Source: an uncultured Porphyromonadaceae bacterium (GTDB taxonomy: Bacteria; Bacteroidota; Bacteroidia; Bacteroidales; Muribaculaceae). Taken from it: DNA of 35,678 bases. Where the stretch lies: positions 1-35,678 of the forward strand of contig CANPMT010000032.1 of NCBI GenBank assembly GCA_947575235.1, read 5' to 3'. Position 1 is the stretch's first letter; each line of letters starts with the position of its first letter. The notes below the pieces were generated by a model. That model was not told where the DNA came from. It searched no databases and worked only from the letters and a program-made list of their open reading frames with translations. Below, piece by piece: positions 7,682 to 17,428 of the stretch. A program made the translations under genes and the position numbers.

Positions 7682-10600
7682 ATGAAAACCAAGCTATGCA
7701 AGTTCAGATGGCTAATGACTCTGTTGCTCGGCTTCTTCGCTTTGAGCGGCGCTGCGCAGGTCACTGTCAAAGGCACGGTACTTGACGAGACCGGTGAACC
7801 GCTGATCGGCGCCACCGTCATTGAGAAGGGTACATCGAATGGAGTTGCCGCCGATCTGGATGGCAATTTCCAGTTTACAGTTTCATCGGCCAAGGCTACC
7901 TTGGTGGTGAGTTATGTGGGTTACACAACGATGGATGTGAAACTCAACGGACAGACCGACCTTAAAATCGTTATGAAAGAGGATAGCCAGGCACTCGACG
8001 AAGTGGTTGTGGTGGGCTACGGCACCCAGAAGAAGTCAGACATCACCGGTTCGGTGGGTTCGATTTCCGAAGCCCAGATGAAACAGACCATCGTCACCAA
8101 TGCCGACCAGATGCTCCAGGGCAAGGTGGCCGGTGTGCAGGTAACACAGAACTCAGGAGCCCCCGGCGGCGCAACTTCCGTACGCATCCGTGGAGCCAGC
8201 TCGCTCAACTCCTCCAACGAACCCCTCTATGTGATTGACGGTGTGCCAATGAGTGGCACAAACGAGATCGGCGGCTTCGACTGGATGGGTGGCTCGGGGG
8301 GTCAGACAACAGTGAATCCCCTTGCCTCAATCGCACCCTCCGACATCGTGAGCATCGACGTGCTCAAGGATGCCTCGGCCTGCGCCATCTATGGTGCGGC
8401 GGGTGCCAACGGTGTGGTGCTTGTCACCACCAAAAGAGGTTCGGCAGGCCACACCAACATCACCTACGACGGCTATGTGGCATGGCAGCAGGTGGCGAAG
8501 CGTCTTGACATGATGGACCTCCGCGAATATGCCCTCTATCAGCAGCAGCTCCTTGCCGACGGCGTGCTCACAACCGACAATTTCGATTCAACCTACAGCG
8601 ACATATCACTTCTCGGCCGCGGCACCGACTGGCAGGATGAGATCTTCCGCACAGCCTTCATGCAGAGCCATCAGGTGAGCGTGAACGGTGGCAACGAGAA
8701 GACCGTCTATGCGATGAGCGGCGGTTGGATGAAGCAGGACGGTATCATCATCGGTTCAGATTTCTCACGTTTTAACACACGTTTCAGCATTGACAACAAC
8801 TTTACCAAATGGTTCAAGGTGGGTGGCGCGTTAGCCTACACACGCACAGATGAGACCATCACACGAAATGATGGTTCAGACGGTGTGATCATGCAGGCCA
8901 TGACAATGATGCCCTCAGTGCCTGTGCGCGATTTCGAGGGTAACTGGGCAGGCCCCAACACAGTGAACGGAGCCTCCACATGGAACCCCGTGGCTCTGGC
9001 CATGATGACCAACAACACACTTCTGCGTCAGAAAATCAACGGCAACTTCTACGCCAGCGTCGACTTCCTGAAACATTTCAATTTCCGCGCCGAGTATGCC
9101 TTTGACGCATCGCAGAATCAGAACAAGTCGTTCATCCCCCGCTATCAGTTCGGCCTCGTGTCAAACGACATCAACCAGATGATGCAGCGCGAGGACCACA
9201 ACTTCTACTGGATGCAGAAAGACTACATCACCTACAACCAGAGTTTCCTTGAAAAGCATGATGTCACAGCCATGGTGGGCTTCGAGGCCTCCAAAGGTTC
9301 ATGGAACGGCACATATATCATCAAGCAGAACTTCAGCAGCGATGACATTCACATCATGGGTGAGGATGGCGACTTCGTGAAGAACTCCGGCTGGGCCGAC
9401 TCCAACTCGAACGCATCATTCTTCGGCCGACTCAACTATGCCTTCGACAACCGTTACCTCCTCACCGCCACAGTGCGCCGCGACGGCTCAAGCAAGTTCG
9501 GACCCAAGAACAAATGGGGCACCTTCCCCTCGGTGGCCCTGGCATGGCGCCTCGTGCAGGAGCAATTCCTCCAGGATGTGAACTGGATCAGCAACCTCAA
9601 GCTCCGTCTCGGTTATGGCAAGGTGGGTAACTCCAACATCTCTACCTATCTTTACGGCTCAACCCTGCAGACAGTCCTCACCCCGATGGGCACAGCCTAC
9701 ATCCCCAGCAACCTCTCCAACCCCCATCTGAAATGGGAGGCTTCGGAACAGTATAACGTAGGTCTTGACTTCGCCATCTTCAGCAACCGTCTTGAGATTA
9801 CAGCCGACTGGTATTACAAACAGACCGACGACCTTCTGATGCAGACCTTCGTGCCCTCGCACATCGGCTCCAACCAGTATCAGGAGATCAACACCCCTTA
9901 CGCCAATATCGGCAAGACCCGCAACACCGGTGTCGACATCCAGATCAACGCACTCCCCGTTGTGACCCACAACTTCCAGTGGAGCAGCATGCTTACGCTA
10001 TCGCACAACCGCAACAAGATCGTGGCTCTCAACGACGATTCACAGCGCATCTACGGCAACGTTGACTGGTGGCCCGAATTCCAGACTGCCACAATGTTCG
10101 CGGTTGGCCAGCCTATGGGTGTGTTCTACGGCTACGAGACAGAGGGTCTCTTCAAGAGCGAGGCCGACATCGTGGGCCATGCCACACAGACCGGCAGCGG
10201 CTTGCCCTACGACAACAAGATAGATAAAGTGTCAGGTGCCTGGATCGGCGACGTGAAGTTTGTCGACCAGAACGGCGACGGCATCATCAACGACGCCGAC
10301 CAGAAAGTGATAGGCGACCCTAACCCCGACCTTACTTTCGGTTTCACCAATACCTTCTCGTTCAAGAACTTCGAGCTCAATATCGGTCTTACCGGCCAGA
10401 TCGGCGGTGATGTGCTCAACTGGGCGCGTTACAAGACAGAAGCCTTGAACTCAATCTGGGACAGCCAGGCGGTGAGTGTGCTCAACCGGGCCATGACCGA
10501 GAAGATCGATCCCAACGGAGGTGACGACATCTCCAATCTGCGCCTTGTGGGTGGAGAGACAGGGATACCCCGCTTCTCAAATCTCGACGGCAACCAGAAC

Positions 10601-10876
10601 CGCCGCATGAGCGACCGCTGGCTTGAGGATGGCAGCTACCTCCGCATCCAGAATGTATCGCTCACCTACAACCTCCCCGAGAAATGGGCTCGCAAGGCAT
10701 TCCTGCAGAGCGCGAGAATCTATTTCAATGTGCAGAACGTCTACACGTTCACCAAATACAGCGGCTACGACCCCGAGATCGGCGCGTTCAACCAGAGCAC
10801 CCTTCTCCAGAACATCGACCGCGGACGTTACCCGACTCCCCGCACATATACAATCGGACTTAACCTCTCCTTCTAA
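7682..10876 (+). CDS. SusC-like TonB-dependent glycan importer
   Basis: A 1064-residue outer-membrane transporter of the SusC/RagA family that would take up mannan oligosaccharides together with the SusD-like lid. The order is: signal peptide (about 1-25, cleavage near GAAQ), carboxypeptidase-regulatory-like domain (about 27-100, VKGTVLDETGEPLIGATV), the conserved DEVVVVGYGTQKK segment (about 106-118), the plug (about 125-250, with IRGASSLNSSNEPLYVIDGVP) and a 22-strand-type barrel to the terminal aromatic residue (…GLNLSF). Length is typical. It heads the long operon and precedes the SusD-like gene by 21 bases. Substrate is inferred from the mannan enzymes downstream. Confidence 0.95.
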   Translation: MKTKLCKFRWLMTLLLGFFALSGAAQVTVKGTVLDETGEPLIGATVIEKGTSNGVAADLDGNFQFTVSSAKATLVVSYVGYTTMDVKLNGQTDLKIVMKEDSQALDEVVVVGYGTQKKSDITGSVGSISEAQMKQTIVTNADQMLQGKVAGVQVTQNSGAPGGATSVRIRGASSLNSSNEPLYVIDGVPMSGTNEIGGFDWMGGSGGQTTVNPLASIAPSDIVSIDVLKDASACAIYGAAGANGVVLVTTKRGSAGHTNITYDGYVAWQQVAKRLDMMDLREYALYQQQLLADGVLTTDNFDSTYSDISLLGRGTDWQDEIFRTAFMQSHQVSVNGGNEKTVYAMSGGWMKQDGIIIGSDFSRFNTRFSIDNNFTKWFKVGGALAYTRTDETITRNDGSDGVIMQAMTMMPSVPVRDFEGNWAGPNTVNGASTWNPVALAMMTNNTLLRQKINGNFYASVDFLKHFNFRAEYAFDASQNQNKSFIPRYQFGLVSNDINQMMQREDHNFYWMQKDYITYNQSFLEKHDVTAMVGFEASKGSWNGTYIIKQNFSSDDIHIMGEDGDFVKNSGWADSNSNASFFGRLNYAFDNRYLLTATVRRDGSSKFGPKNKWGTFPSVALAWRLVQEQFLQDVNWISNLKLRLGYGKVGNSNISTYLYGSTLQTVLTPMGTAYIPSNLSNPHLKWEASEQYNVGLDFAIFSNRLEITADWYYKQTDDLLMQTFVPSHIGSNQYQEINTPYANIGKTRNTGVDIQINALPVVTHNFQWSSMLTLSHNRNKIVALNDDSQRIYGNVDWWPEFQTATMFAVGQPMGVFYGYETEGLFKSEADIVGHATQTGSGLPYDNKIDKVSGAWIGDVKFVDQNGDGIINDADQKVIGDPNPDLTFGFTNTFSFKNFELNIGLTGQIGGDVLNWARYKTEALNSIWDSQAVSVLNRAMTEKIDPNGGDDISNLRLVGGETGIPRFSNLDGNQNRRMSDRWLEDGSYLRIQNVSLTYNLPEKWARKAFLQSARIYFNVQNVYTFTKYSGYDPEIGAFNQSTLLQNIDRGRYPTPRTYTIGLNLSF

Positions 10877-10897
10877 CCCCCAATCAGTAAGAACGAT

Positions 10898-12601
10898 ATG
10901 AAACAGATATTCAAGACTTCAGCAATAGCAATGTTGGCCGGGATGTCGCTGGTGTCATGCAGCGATTTCCTGACAATCGATCCGGAAGACAAACCGGTGC
11001 TGGAGACCTACTATACCACTCCGGCTGCCCTGCAGTCGACCACCATGGCACTCTACGGATCCAAGACCTGGAGCAACTTCCACATGAACTTCCAGTGGAA
11101 ACTCGACATGATCAACGGCGACATCTACTACACCTATTCGGATGAGGGGCAGTGGTATTTCGGTACCTACACCTCGGTCAATCCTTACCTCAACGAGGGG
11201 TGGAAGGGTCTTTACAATGTTATTCTCGATGCCAACAGCATCATCAATGACATCGTGCCCATATGCGGAGGCACCATCACCCAGGATGATATCGACCAGG
11301 CGATAGGGGAGGCCCGCGCCATGCGCGGTTACTGCCACTACATGCTGGCCGAGGTGTGGCATGACGTGCCTGTGATCGAGAACAACACCGAGCTTATCTC
11401 AGCCGGTATCCTCGACGTGCCGCGCAACACGCAGAAGAGCGTCTACAACTTCGCTATGGCCGACCTCGATGCCGCCGTGAAACTGCTGCCGGAGTCAACT
11501 ACCGACAGCTACCGCCTCGACAAACGCAAAGCCCGCGCCCTCCGTGCCAAATTGGCTGTGACAATGGCGGCGCATACCGACTATGGCTACGACCGCGAGG
11601 CTCTCTATGCCAAGGCTGCCGAGGACGCGCTCTTCGTGATAGAGAACACACAGGCTCTGACCCAGATTGATTTCTCCACTCTTTTCGATGTGGAGAGCAA
11701 CAACGGTCCCGAGTCAATCCTTGCAATCCAGTGCGGAGTGTTGGGTTATTCCTTCGGCAACGCCCACAACGTGGCATGGAGCCGTTCAAGTGTGATAGCC
11801 GACCAGACCTGGGGTGCCGGTAAAGGCCCCACAATCTCCCTCCAGGAGATGTATGACCGCAACGACCGCCGCCGTATGTGGACCTACATGACCAACGGCG
11901 ACTACTACCCGATGCTCAACAAGGCTAACGGTGGCTACACTTATCAGTTTGTGAGCCGCGACGGTAGCGGAGATGTGCTTGAGGACCGCAACGAGATGCT
12001 CGCCCACATCAAGAAGTATATCATCGGCAAGGGTGCAGACTGCGACGGCAATGTGGGTATAAACCAGGATGCCGCCAACAACATCTATCTCATGCGTCTG
12101 GCCGACGTCTACCTCACTTATGTCGAGGCCAAGATGGGTACAGCCTCCTCTACATCAGATGCCACAGCCATGAAATATTACAACATGGTGCGCCAGCGCG
12201 CAGGTGTGTCGGAAGCCTCGTCAGTGACATTCGTGGAGCTTCTCAAGGAGCGTCGCCGCGAGTTGGCTTTCGAGAGCCAGACATGGTTTGACACACAGCG
12301 CTACCGCTACCGCGAGGGTAACCAGGCAGCCCTGGAGCTTCTCAACAACGGTTACGGAACAGGGCGCAACCGCGCGGCCATGTATCGTCCGGACTACACC
12401 AACTACCCCACAATCGACTCATCAAACGAGAACAACCGCGATATATATGTGATTGTGGATAACACGGCCGATGGCGGCATGTACAATCCGATCAACCTCA
12501 CGGAACTCTCATTCGTGGCTCCCATCCCGGCGGCTGTGACTTCAAGTTCACCGATGCTCTCGCAGCCCGCGGTTGATTACGAAGTGGCAGAAACAGAATA
12601 A
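10898..12601 (+). CDS. SusD/RagB-family glycan-binding lipoprotein
   Basis: A 567-residue surface lipoprotein that would form the lid of the SusC-like transporter and bind oligosaccharides. The lipobox SLVSC ends at Cys21, followed by SDFLTIDPED, the usual start of mature SusD proteins with acidic residues near the cysteine. The TPR-like helical region includes GEARAMRGYCHYMLAEVWHDVPV (about 138-160) and the ERRRELAFESQTWFD segment near residue 455, both family hallmarks. Length is typical. The pairing with the upstream gene is near universal in these loci. Substrate specificity cannot be read from the sequence. Confidence 0.95.
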   Translation: MKQIFKTSAIAMLAGMSLVSCSDFLTIDPEDKPVLETYYTTPAALQSTTMALYGSKTWSNFHMNFQWKLDMINGDIYYTYSDEGQWYFGTYTSVNPYLNEGWKGLYNVILDANSIINDIVPICGGTITQDDIDQAIGEARAMRGYCHYMLAEVWHDVPVIENNTELISAGILDVPRNTQKSVYNFAMADLDAAVKLLPESTTDSYRLDKRKARALRAKLAVTMAAHTDYGYDREALYAKAAEDALFVIENTQALTQIDFSTLFDVESNNGPESILAIQCGVLGYSFGNAHNVAWSRSSVIADQTWGAGKGPTISLQEMYDRNDRRRMWTYMTNGDYYPMLNKANGGYTYQFVSRDGSGDVLEDRNEMLAHIKKYIIGKGADCDGNVGINQDAANNIYLMRLADVYLTYVEAKMGTASSTSDATAMKYYNMVRQRAGVSEASSVTFVELLKERRRELAFESQTWFDTQRYRYREGNQAALELLNNGYGTGRNRAAMYRPDYTNYPTIDSSNENNRDIYVIVDNTADGGMYNPINLTELSFVAPIPAAVTSSSPMLSQPAVDYEVAETE

Positions 12602-12633
12602 CAACCTGACAATACCGTAAAAACGAAACCCCA

Positions 12634-13950
12634 ATGAAAGCAAAATCAATATACAGTTTACCGGCTCTCGCCACCATACTCCTTGCCGGAGGCCTGGCCT
12701 CATGCAGCGAGACCGACGCCGACCGTGACAAAGGTGCCACACCGGTGATAAAATATGCACGCATGTGCGATGCCGAGGCTGCTGACTCGCTCGTTGTGAG
12801 CGCGTCGCTCGGCACCCGTGTCTGCTTCGTAGGTGACGGCTTGGGCGATGTGCAGCAGGTATGGTTCAACGACCAGAAAGCGAAGCTCAACCCCACCATG
12901 GTTACCAGCCACACCATAATCGTTGACATACCCAACAACATCCCCGGGGAGGTAACAAACATCGCCAAGTTCGTAACCTCCGGAGGGACCTCAACCGACT
13001 ATCCCTTCCAGGTGTCGGTGCCCGCGCCTCGTGTGGAGACAATGAGCTGCGAGTATGCACGTCCCGGTTCGGTGGTGAAAATCACCGGAGCCTACTTCGC
13101 CGATGATCCCAACGTGCCTCTCACAGTCACCTTCCCCGGCGACATCCCCGCCGAGATACGCACTATCTCGCAGGAGGCTCTTGAGGTGGTTGTGCCTGAA
13201 TGCAGCGAGGAGGGTGTCGTGACAGTCACCTCCATCTATGGCGAGGGTGAGAGCACATTCCATTATCTTGACACACGCGGCATGATGTTCGACTTCGACG
13301 GCCTCACCGGACTCGGCAACCACGGCTGGCACAATGCCCCCGTAGAGAATGACGGCAGCGGAATCAGCGGCAACTACATCCGCCTTGGCGACGGCGCCAC
13401 GACTCTGGCCGGAGCCGATGCCTGGGACGACGCCAACTTCTCGTTCGAATACTGGGCCGGAAGCTGGAACCAACCCACTGATTATCCCGAGCGCGAGGGT
13501 GTGCGCCTCTTCGACATAGTTGACTTCAGCGACTACAACAACATGAGCCTCAAGTTCGAGCTCAACATCCCCGCCAACGCTGCCTGGCAGGCCTGCGCGA
13601 TGCAGCTTATCTTCGCCGGCACCGACAAGGTGACGATGGGTTATCCCGGACTTGACATCTACGGCAACACCGTGCCCGGCAGCAACAACGACTTCTTCCA
13701 GACCTCAATGGCCCGCGGTCTCTGGATACCCTGGACGGCCAACGACGCCTACCATACCGACGGGGAGTGGATTACCGTCTCTCTCCCGATCAAGGATTTC
13801 GTATATGCTCCCGACGGTTCAGGCGCTTCAACGTTCCTGACAAGCCCTGAGGATTTCGCGAGCTTCCATCTCTTCCTATGGAACGGTGGCGTGACAGGTG
13901 TGGACTGCACTCCGATGCTCAAGATTGACAATATCCGCGCGGTGAAATAA
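12634..13950 (+). CDS. Surface glycan-binding lipoprotein with IPT/TIG repeats
   Basis: A 438-residue lipoprotein with lipobox ending at Cys24 and an acidic stretch after it (SETDAD), which in Bacteroidetes favours surface display. Two Ig-like IPT/TIG modules are readable (about 35-130 and 131-215), each beginning with a P-G-S/T-x-V-x-I-x-G type turn. The C-terminal part (about 220-438) is rich in Trp and Tyr and resembles the glycan-binding domain of SGBP-B-type proteins. It follows the SusD-like gene by 32 bases. Its role would be to hold (gluco)mannan at the surface. No catalytic motifs are seen. Confidence 0.85.
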   Translation: MKAKSIYSLPALATILLAGGLASCSETDADRDKGATPVIKYARMCDAEAADSLVVSASLGTRVCFVGDGLGDVQQVWFNDQKAKLNPTMVTSHTIIVDIPNNIPGEVTNIAKFVTSGGTSTDYPFQVSVPAPRVETMSCEYARPGSVVKITGAYFADDPNVPLTVTFPGDIPAEIRTISQEALEVVVPECSEEGVVTVTSIYGEGESTFHYLDTRGMMFDFDGLTGLGNHGWHNAPVENDGSGISGNYIRLGDGATTLAGADAWDDANFSFEYWAGSWNQPTDYPEREGVRLFDIVDFSDYNNMSLKFELNIPANAAWQACAMQLIFAGTDKVTMGYPGLDIYGNTVPGSNNDFFQTSMARGLWIPWTANDAYHTDGEWITVSLPIKDFVYAPDGSGASTFLTSPEDFASFHLFLWNGGVTGVDCTPMLKIDNIRAVK

Positions 13951-13994
13951 TGAATTGAAAAGTTTAGATAACAGCTTTCATTAATTTGATTATC

Positions 13995-15932
13995 ATGAAA
14001 AAGATATATAATGTCATCGCAATTGCCGCATTAGGCGCTGCAGCGGTAACACCGTTGATGACCTCCTGCTCAAACGATGACTACGACACACAACAGTATA
14101 AAGGTGGCGTCAACCTCAATGTATGGGGGCCGCGCCCCGTGGCCCGTGGAGGTGAACTCCGCTTCTTGGGTTCGGGGATGGACCAGATCACCTCGATCTC
14201 TATACCCGGAGCCGGAGATGTTACCGACATAAAGGTAATCAGCGGCGAGGAGATCCGCATAACCGTGCCCCAGACTTCAGAAGAGGGTAAGGTGGTGCTC
14301 CATCACTCAGGCGGCGAGATCACATCGCTCACCGAGCTCTCGTTCACCGAACCGATATCAATCGAGAAGATCTCACCCATGACCGTCAAACCCGGTGCGG
14401 TGCTCACCATCTCAGGTGACTATCTCAATCTTATCGAGGAGGTTATCTTCACCGATAATGTAGTGGTGGCCGAGGATGATTTCATCACCCACACACGTCA
14501 GGAGATCTCGCTCGCCGTGCCCGCCGAGGCTCAGACAGGCCAGATTATCATCAGCGACGGCGCCACACCGCTTCCCAACTGGATTTATTCGGAAGATGAG
14601 GTTGAGATTGTTCTCCCCTCAGTGGAGCGCGTGGCTGACCTCAGCGGTGTGAAACCGGGTGAGACAGTCACCTTCACCGTCAAAGATCTCGACCTTGTGA
14701 AGAGTGTGGTCATGCCCGAGGGTCAGGAGGTTGATTTCGGCACAGAGGATGACAAACTCACCTTCGTGCTTCCCGAGAACGTAACCGACGGTACAATCTG
14801 CATGGTGCCTGCCTCAGGTGTGAAGGTAGCCTTGGCTACAATCGGTGTAGCTCTTCCCGAAGAGGTTGTGGCAGAGCCGGGTGACAATATCTGGAGCGGC
14901 GATGTGATAAAATTCAAGGGTGTCAACATGGAGCTTGTGACAGCCGTAAGCTTCCCCAACGTAGAGGAGGCCGTGGCGCCCGCCACACAGTCGGCTACAG
15001 AGATTACCGTGGCAGTGCCGGAAGGCACACAGAGCGGAAACGCCGTTCTTCGCACAGCATCAGGCGGTGCGGTAGACGTGGCTATCTCCACACTCAAGCC
15101 CGAGGCTGTAAGCTACAACCCGAATCCTGTAGCTTTAGCTTCGCTTCTCACAATCAGCGGACGCAACCTGCAGCATGTCGTGGCTGTGGTGTTCAACGGC
15201 GATACTCAGGTAGGGGTAGCCGATCCCGCATCTGACAGCTTCTCATTGACAGTGCCCCCCTCATTGGCCGCCGGTTCAACTTCCGTTGCGTTTACCCTCA
15301 CCAACGGTGAATCGGTCGAGGCACCTGCAATCGAGCTTACCGCTCCTGAATGCGCCTACGCCACCGGGCTTCCCGAAGATGTGATATTAGCAGGAACCAC
15401 CATCACCCTCAACATTGTCAACGCCGACAAACTCACAGGGGTAGAGGTGAACGGAACAGCCGTGCAGTATATCCTCAACGGCAACACACTGATGGTGCAG
15501 ATCCCGTCATCGGCACGTGCCGGATCGCAGCTCACACTCCTGTCGTCGAACGGCAGCATAAGCTACACCATTGATGTGCTTTCTGAGGATGAACTTGAGA
15601 CAGTTATCTGGGATGCAGGCTGGGTATGCAGCAACTGGGGTGGCAACCAGGATCTTGCCTGGGGTGGCTACGACTGGAGCACAGTGAAGGAGGGACAGAT
15701 ACTCCGCTTCTACATCACCCCCACGATGCCCGACGGCGAATGGTGGTGCATCTCTCTCCGCCACGGCGACGGCTGGAACGCCCTTCCCGACCCGATACCC
15801 TCACAGTATGACAATCCCGCCTCTCCCCTTGAAGTGGAGCTGACCCAGAATGTGATTGACGACCTCGTGGCCAACGGCGGTCTCGTGATAACAGGCAGTG
15901 AGTATCAGCTTGATAAAATCACCATCCAATAA
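13995..15932 (+). CDS. Multi-Ig surface glycan-binding lipoprotein
   Basis: A 645-residue lipoprotein, probably a second surface glycan-binding protein. The ATG at 13995 gives MKKIYN and a lipobox ending at Cys25 followed by SNDDYD, an acidic surface-export signal; the TTG three codons upstream is not needed. About six Ig-like IPT/TIG repeats fill residues 40-530 (starts near 40, 120, 207, 290, 370 and 453), acting as a stalk. The last 110 residues (about 533-645) are dense in Trp (WDAGWVCSNWGG, DGEWWCISLRHGDGWN) and look like the carbohydrate-binding tip. It is longer than the preceding binding protein and similar in plan, so the pair may have arisen by duplication and extension (inference). 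Confidence 0.82.
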   Translation: MKKIYNVIAIAALGAAAVTPLMTSCSNDDYDTQQYKGGVNLNVWGPRPVARGGELRFLGSGMDQITSISIPGAGDVTDIKVISGEEIRITVPQTSEEGKVVLHHSGGEITSLTELSFTEPISIEKISPMTVKPGAVLTISGDYLNLIEEVIFTDNVVVAEDDFITHTRQEISLAVPAEAQTGQIIISDGATPLPNWIYSEDEVEIVLPSVERVADLSGVKPGETVTFTVKDLDLVKSVVMPEGQEVDFGTEDDKLTFVLPENVTDGTICMVPASGVKVALATIGVALPEEVVAEPGDNIWSGDVIKFKGVNMELVTAVSFPNVEEAVAPATQSATEITVAVPEGTQSGNAVLRTASGGAVDVAISTLKPEAVSYNPNPVALASLLTISGRNLQHVVAVVFNGDTQVGVADPASDSFSLTVPPSLAAGSTSVAFTLTNGESVEAPAIELTAPECAYATGLPEDVILAGTTITLNIVNADKLTGVEVNGTAVQYILNGNTLMVQIPSSARAGSQLTLLSSNGSISYTIDVLSEDELETVIWDAGWVCSNWGGNQDLAWGGYDWSTVKEGQILRFYITPTMPDGEWWCISLRHGDGWNALPDPIPSQYDNPASPLEVELTQNVIDDLVANGGLVITGSEYQLDKITIQ

Positions 15933-15938
15933 TGTAGC

Positions 15939-15987
15939 GGCGTGGCCCGCCGCGCAGAGCGTACTTCTGTGCGTGGCGGGCCGCGTT
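15939..15987 (+). repeat. GC-rich intra-operon hairpin
   Basis: GGCCCGCCGCGCA (15944-15956) pairs with TGCGTGGCGGGCC (15970-15982) with one G-T wobble. Additional pairs extend the stem to about 18 (15939-15987). The loop is 13 bases. It is followed by TTAAAAAAAG, not by T, so it is not an ordinary terminator. It sits alone between the second binding-protein gene and the GH26 gene, and may tune transcript stability or be an intergenic palindromic repeat. Confidence 0.7.
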
Positions 15988-16005
15988 AAAAAAAGAGATA
16001 AGACA

Positions 16006-17403
16006 ATGAAGAAGATATTATATGGCAGCCTGTTGGCGTGGGCAACCCTGGCCACAGCCTGCGAAGATGACCATAAGCCCGACTGGAACGAGACCTCTCC
16101 CTTCGATGTGGCTGTCACCTCAGTGTCGATAACCGACGGAGCCGTGGTAAGCACCTCCACCAATGAGATAGAGGTGGTATACGATTACGACGTGGCTCTC
16201 AACTCACTCGCCACAATCACCCTCAACAATGAGGCTGTTGAGGCGGAGATAAAGGATGGCAACCGGTTGATCGCCTCCCTCTCCCTGACAGCAGGAGAGA
16301 ATTATGTATTCAATATTCCTGCCAACGCTGTGGCGGGAATAGGCTCGAAGAGCTTCGCTCCTGAAGTGACAGTGACCTTCTCGACCGAGGGAGCCTCCAA
16401 GATTATGGACCCCTCTCTCGCAGCGCGCACCCTCACCAATCCCAATGCCACGGCTGAGACCGTGAAACTCTACAATCTCCTTCTCGAGAACTATGGGAAG
16501 AAACAGTTCTCAGGAGTCATGGGTGAGGTGGCATGGAACACAACCTTTGCCGATATGGTGGCGGATGCTGCCGGGAAATATCCCGCGATTGTAGGATTCG
16601 ACTACATCCATCTTGCATCGTCACCCGCCAATTGGATCGACTATGGCGACATCACTCCGGTGAAAAATGTATGGGATGCGGGAAGCATACCCTCATTGAT
16701 GTGGCACTGGAATGTGCCGAAATCATCATCCGACTCCTCACTCGGATATGATGCCTCCTCCGATGAGTTCAAGGCCTCGAATGTGCTTGTCGATGGCACA
16801 TGGGAGAATCAGGTGGCCACAGCCGATGTGGAGAAACTGGCAGGTTATCTGAAACTTCTTCAGGATGCCGGAATACCGGTGCTGTGGCGTCCCTTCCATG
16901 AGGCGGCCGGCGATTACACCTGGGGCCATTGGTTCTGGTGGGGCAACTCAGGCACAGACACTACCAAAGAACTCTGGAAATGGCTCCGCGATAAACTCCA
17001 GAGTGAATATGGACTGAACAACCTTATCTGGGTGTGGACAGTACAGACCGCCGACGAGGGTAAGGCTGCCTCACTCGCCAAGATGCAGGGTGCATATCCC
17101 GGCGATGACGTAGTGGATATCGTGGGCACCGACATATATGCCGATGCGCTTTCCAACCAGAGCAGTCAGTTTGAACTGGTCTACAACACAGTGGCCGGAA
17201 AGAAGATGGTGGCACTCACCGAGTGCGGCAATCTCCTGGACGTGGATGCCTCATTTGCCGACGGAGCCCTCTGGAGTTATTTCATGGGCTGGTATGAGCT
17301 CAAGGATGGCCAGCCGGTGTTTGGCGAATGGAACACAGCCGGAGAGTGGAAGAGGATTCTTGATAATCCTCTTGTGCTCAACCGTGGAGATTTTGAGAAT
17401 TGA
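16006..17403 (+). CDS. GH26 endo-beta-1,4-mannanase, surface lipoprotein
   Basis: A 465-residue lipoprotein of glycoside hydrolase family 26. The ATG at 16006 gives a lipobox ending at Cys19 followed by EDDHKPD, the acidic signal that sends lipoproteins to the surface. The longer reading from 15898 would start inside the previous gene and lose the signal. Residues 34-127 form an Ig-like domain. The catalytic barrel (about 135-460) has WRPFHE with acid/base Glu299, WFWWG (309-313) and ALTECG with nucleophile Glu406. It should cut the mannan backbone outside the cell to make importable oligosaccharides. It differs clearly from the second GH26 at 19867, being longer, with an Ig domain and a surface signal. 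Confidence 0.92.
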   Translation: MKKILYGSLLAWATLATACEDDHKPDWNETSPFDVAVTSVSITDGAVVSTSTNEIEVVYDYDVALNSLATITLNNEAVEAEIKDGNRLIASLSLTAGENYVFNIPANAVAGIGSKSFAPEVTVTFSTEGASKIMDPSLAARTLTNPNATAETVKLYNLLLENYGKKQFSGVMGEVAWNTTFADMVADAAGKYPAIVGFDYIHLASSPANWIDYGDITPVKNVWDAGSIPSLMWHWNVPKSSSDSSLGYDASSDEFKASNVLVDGTWENQVATADVEKLAGYLKLLQDAGIPVLWRPFHEAAGDYTWGHWFWWGNSGTDTTKELWKWLRDKLQSEYGLNNLIWVWTVQTADEGKAASLAKMQGAYPGDDVVDIVGTDIYADALSNQSSQFELVYNTVAGKKMVALTECGNLLDVDASFADGALWSYFMGWYELKDGQPVFGEWNTAGEWKRILDNPLVLNRGDFEN

Positions 17404-17428
17404 AGTTCTAAGTTCTAAATATATCGAA

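Noticed and set aside
15898..16005. Upstream start for the first GH26
   Set aside because: It lies in the end of the previous gene and across a strong hairpin, and would bury the lipobox; ATG 16006 gives a normal lipoprotein signal.
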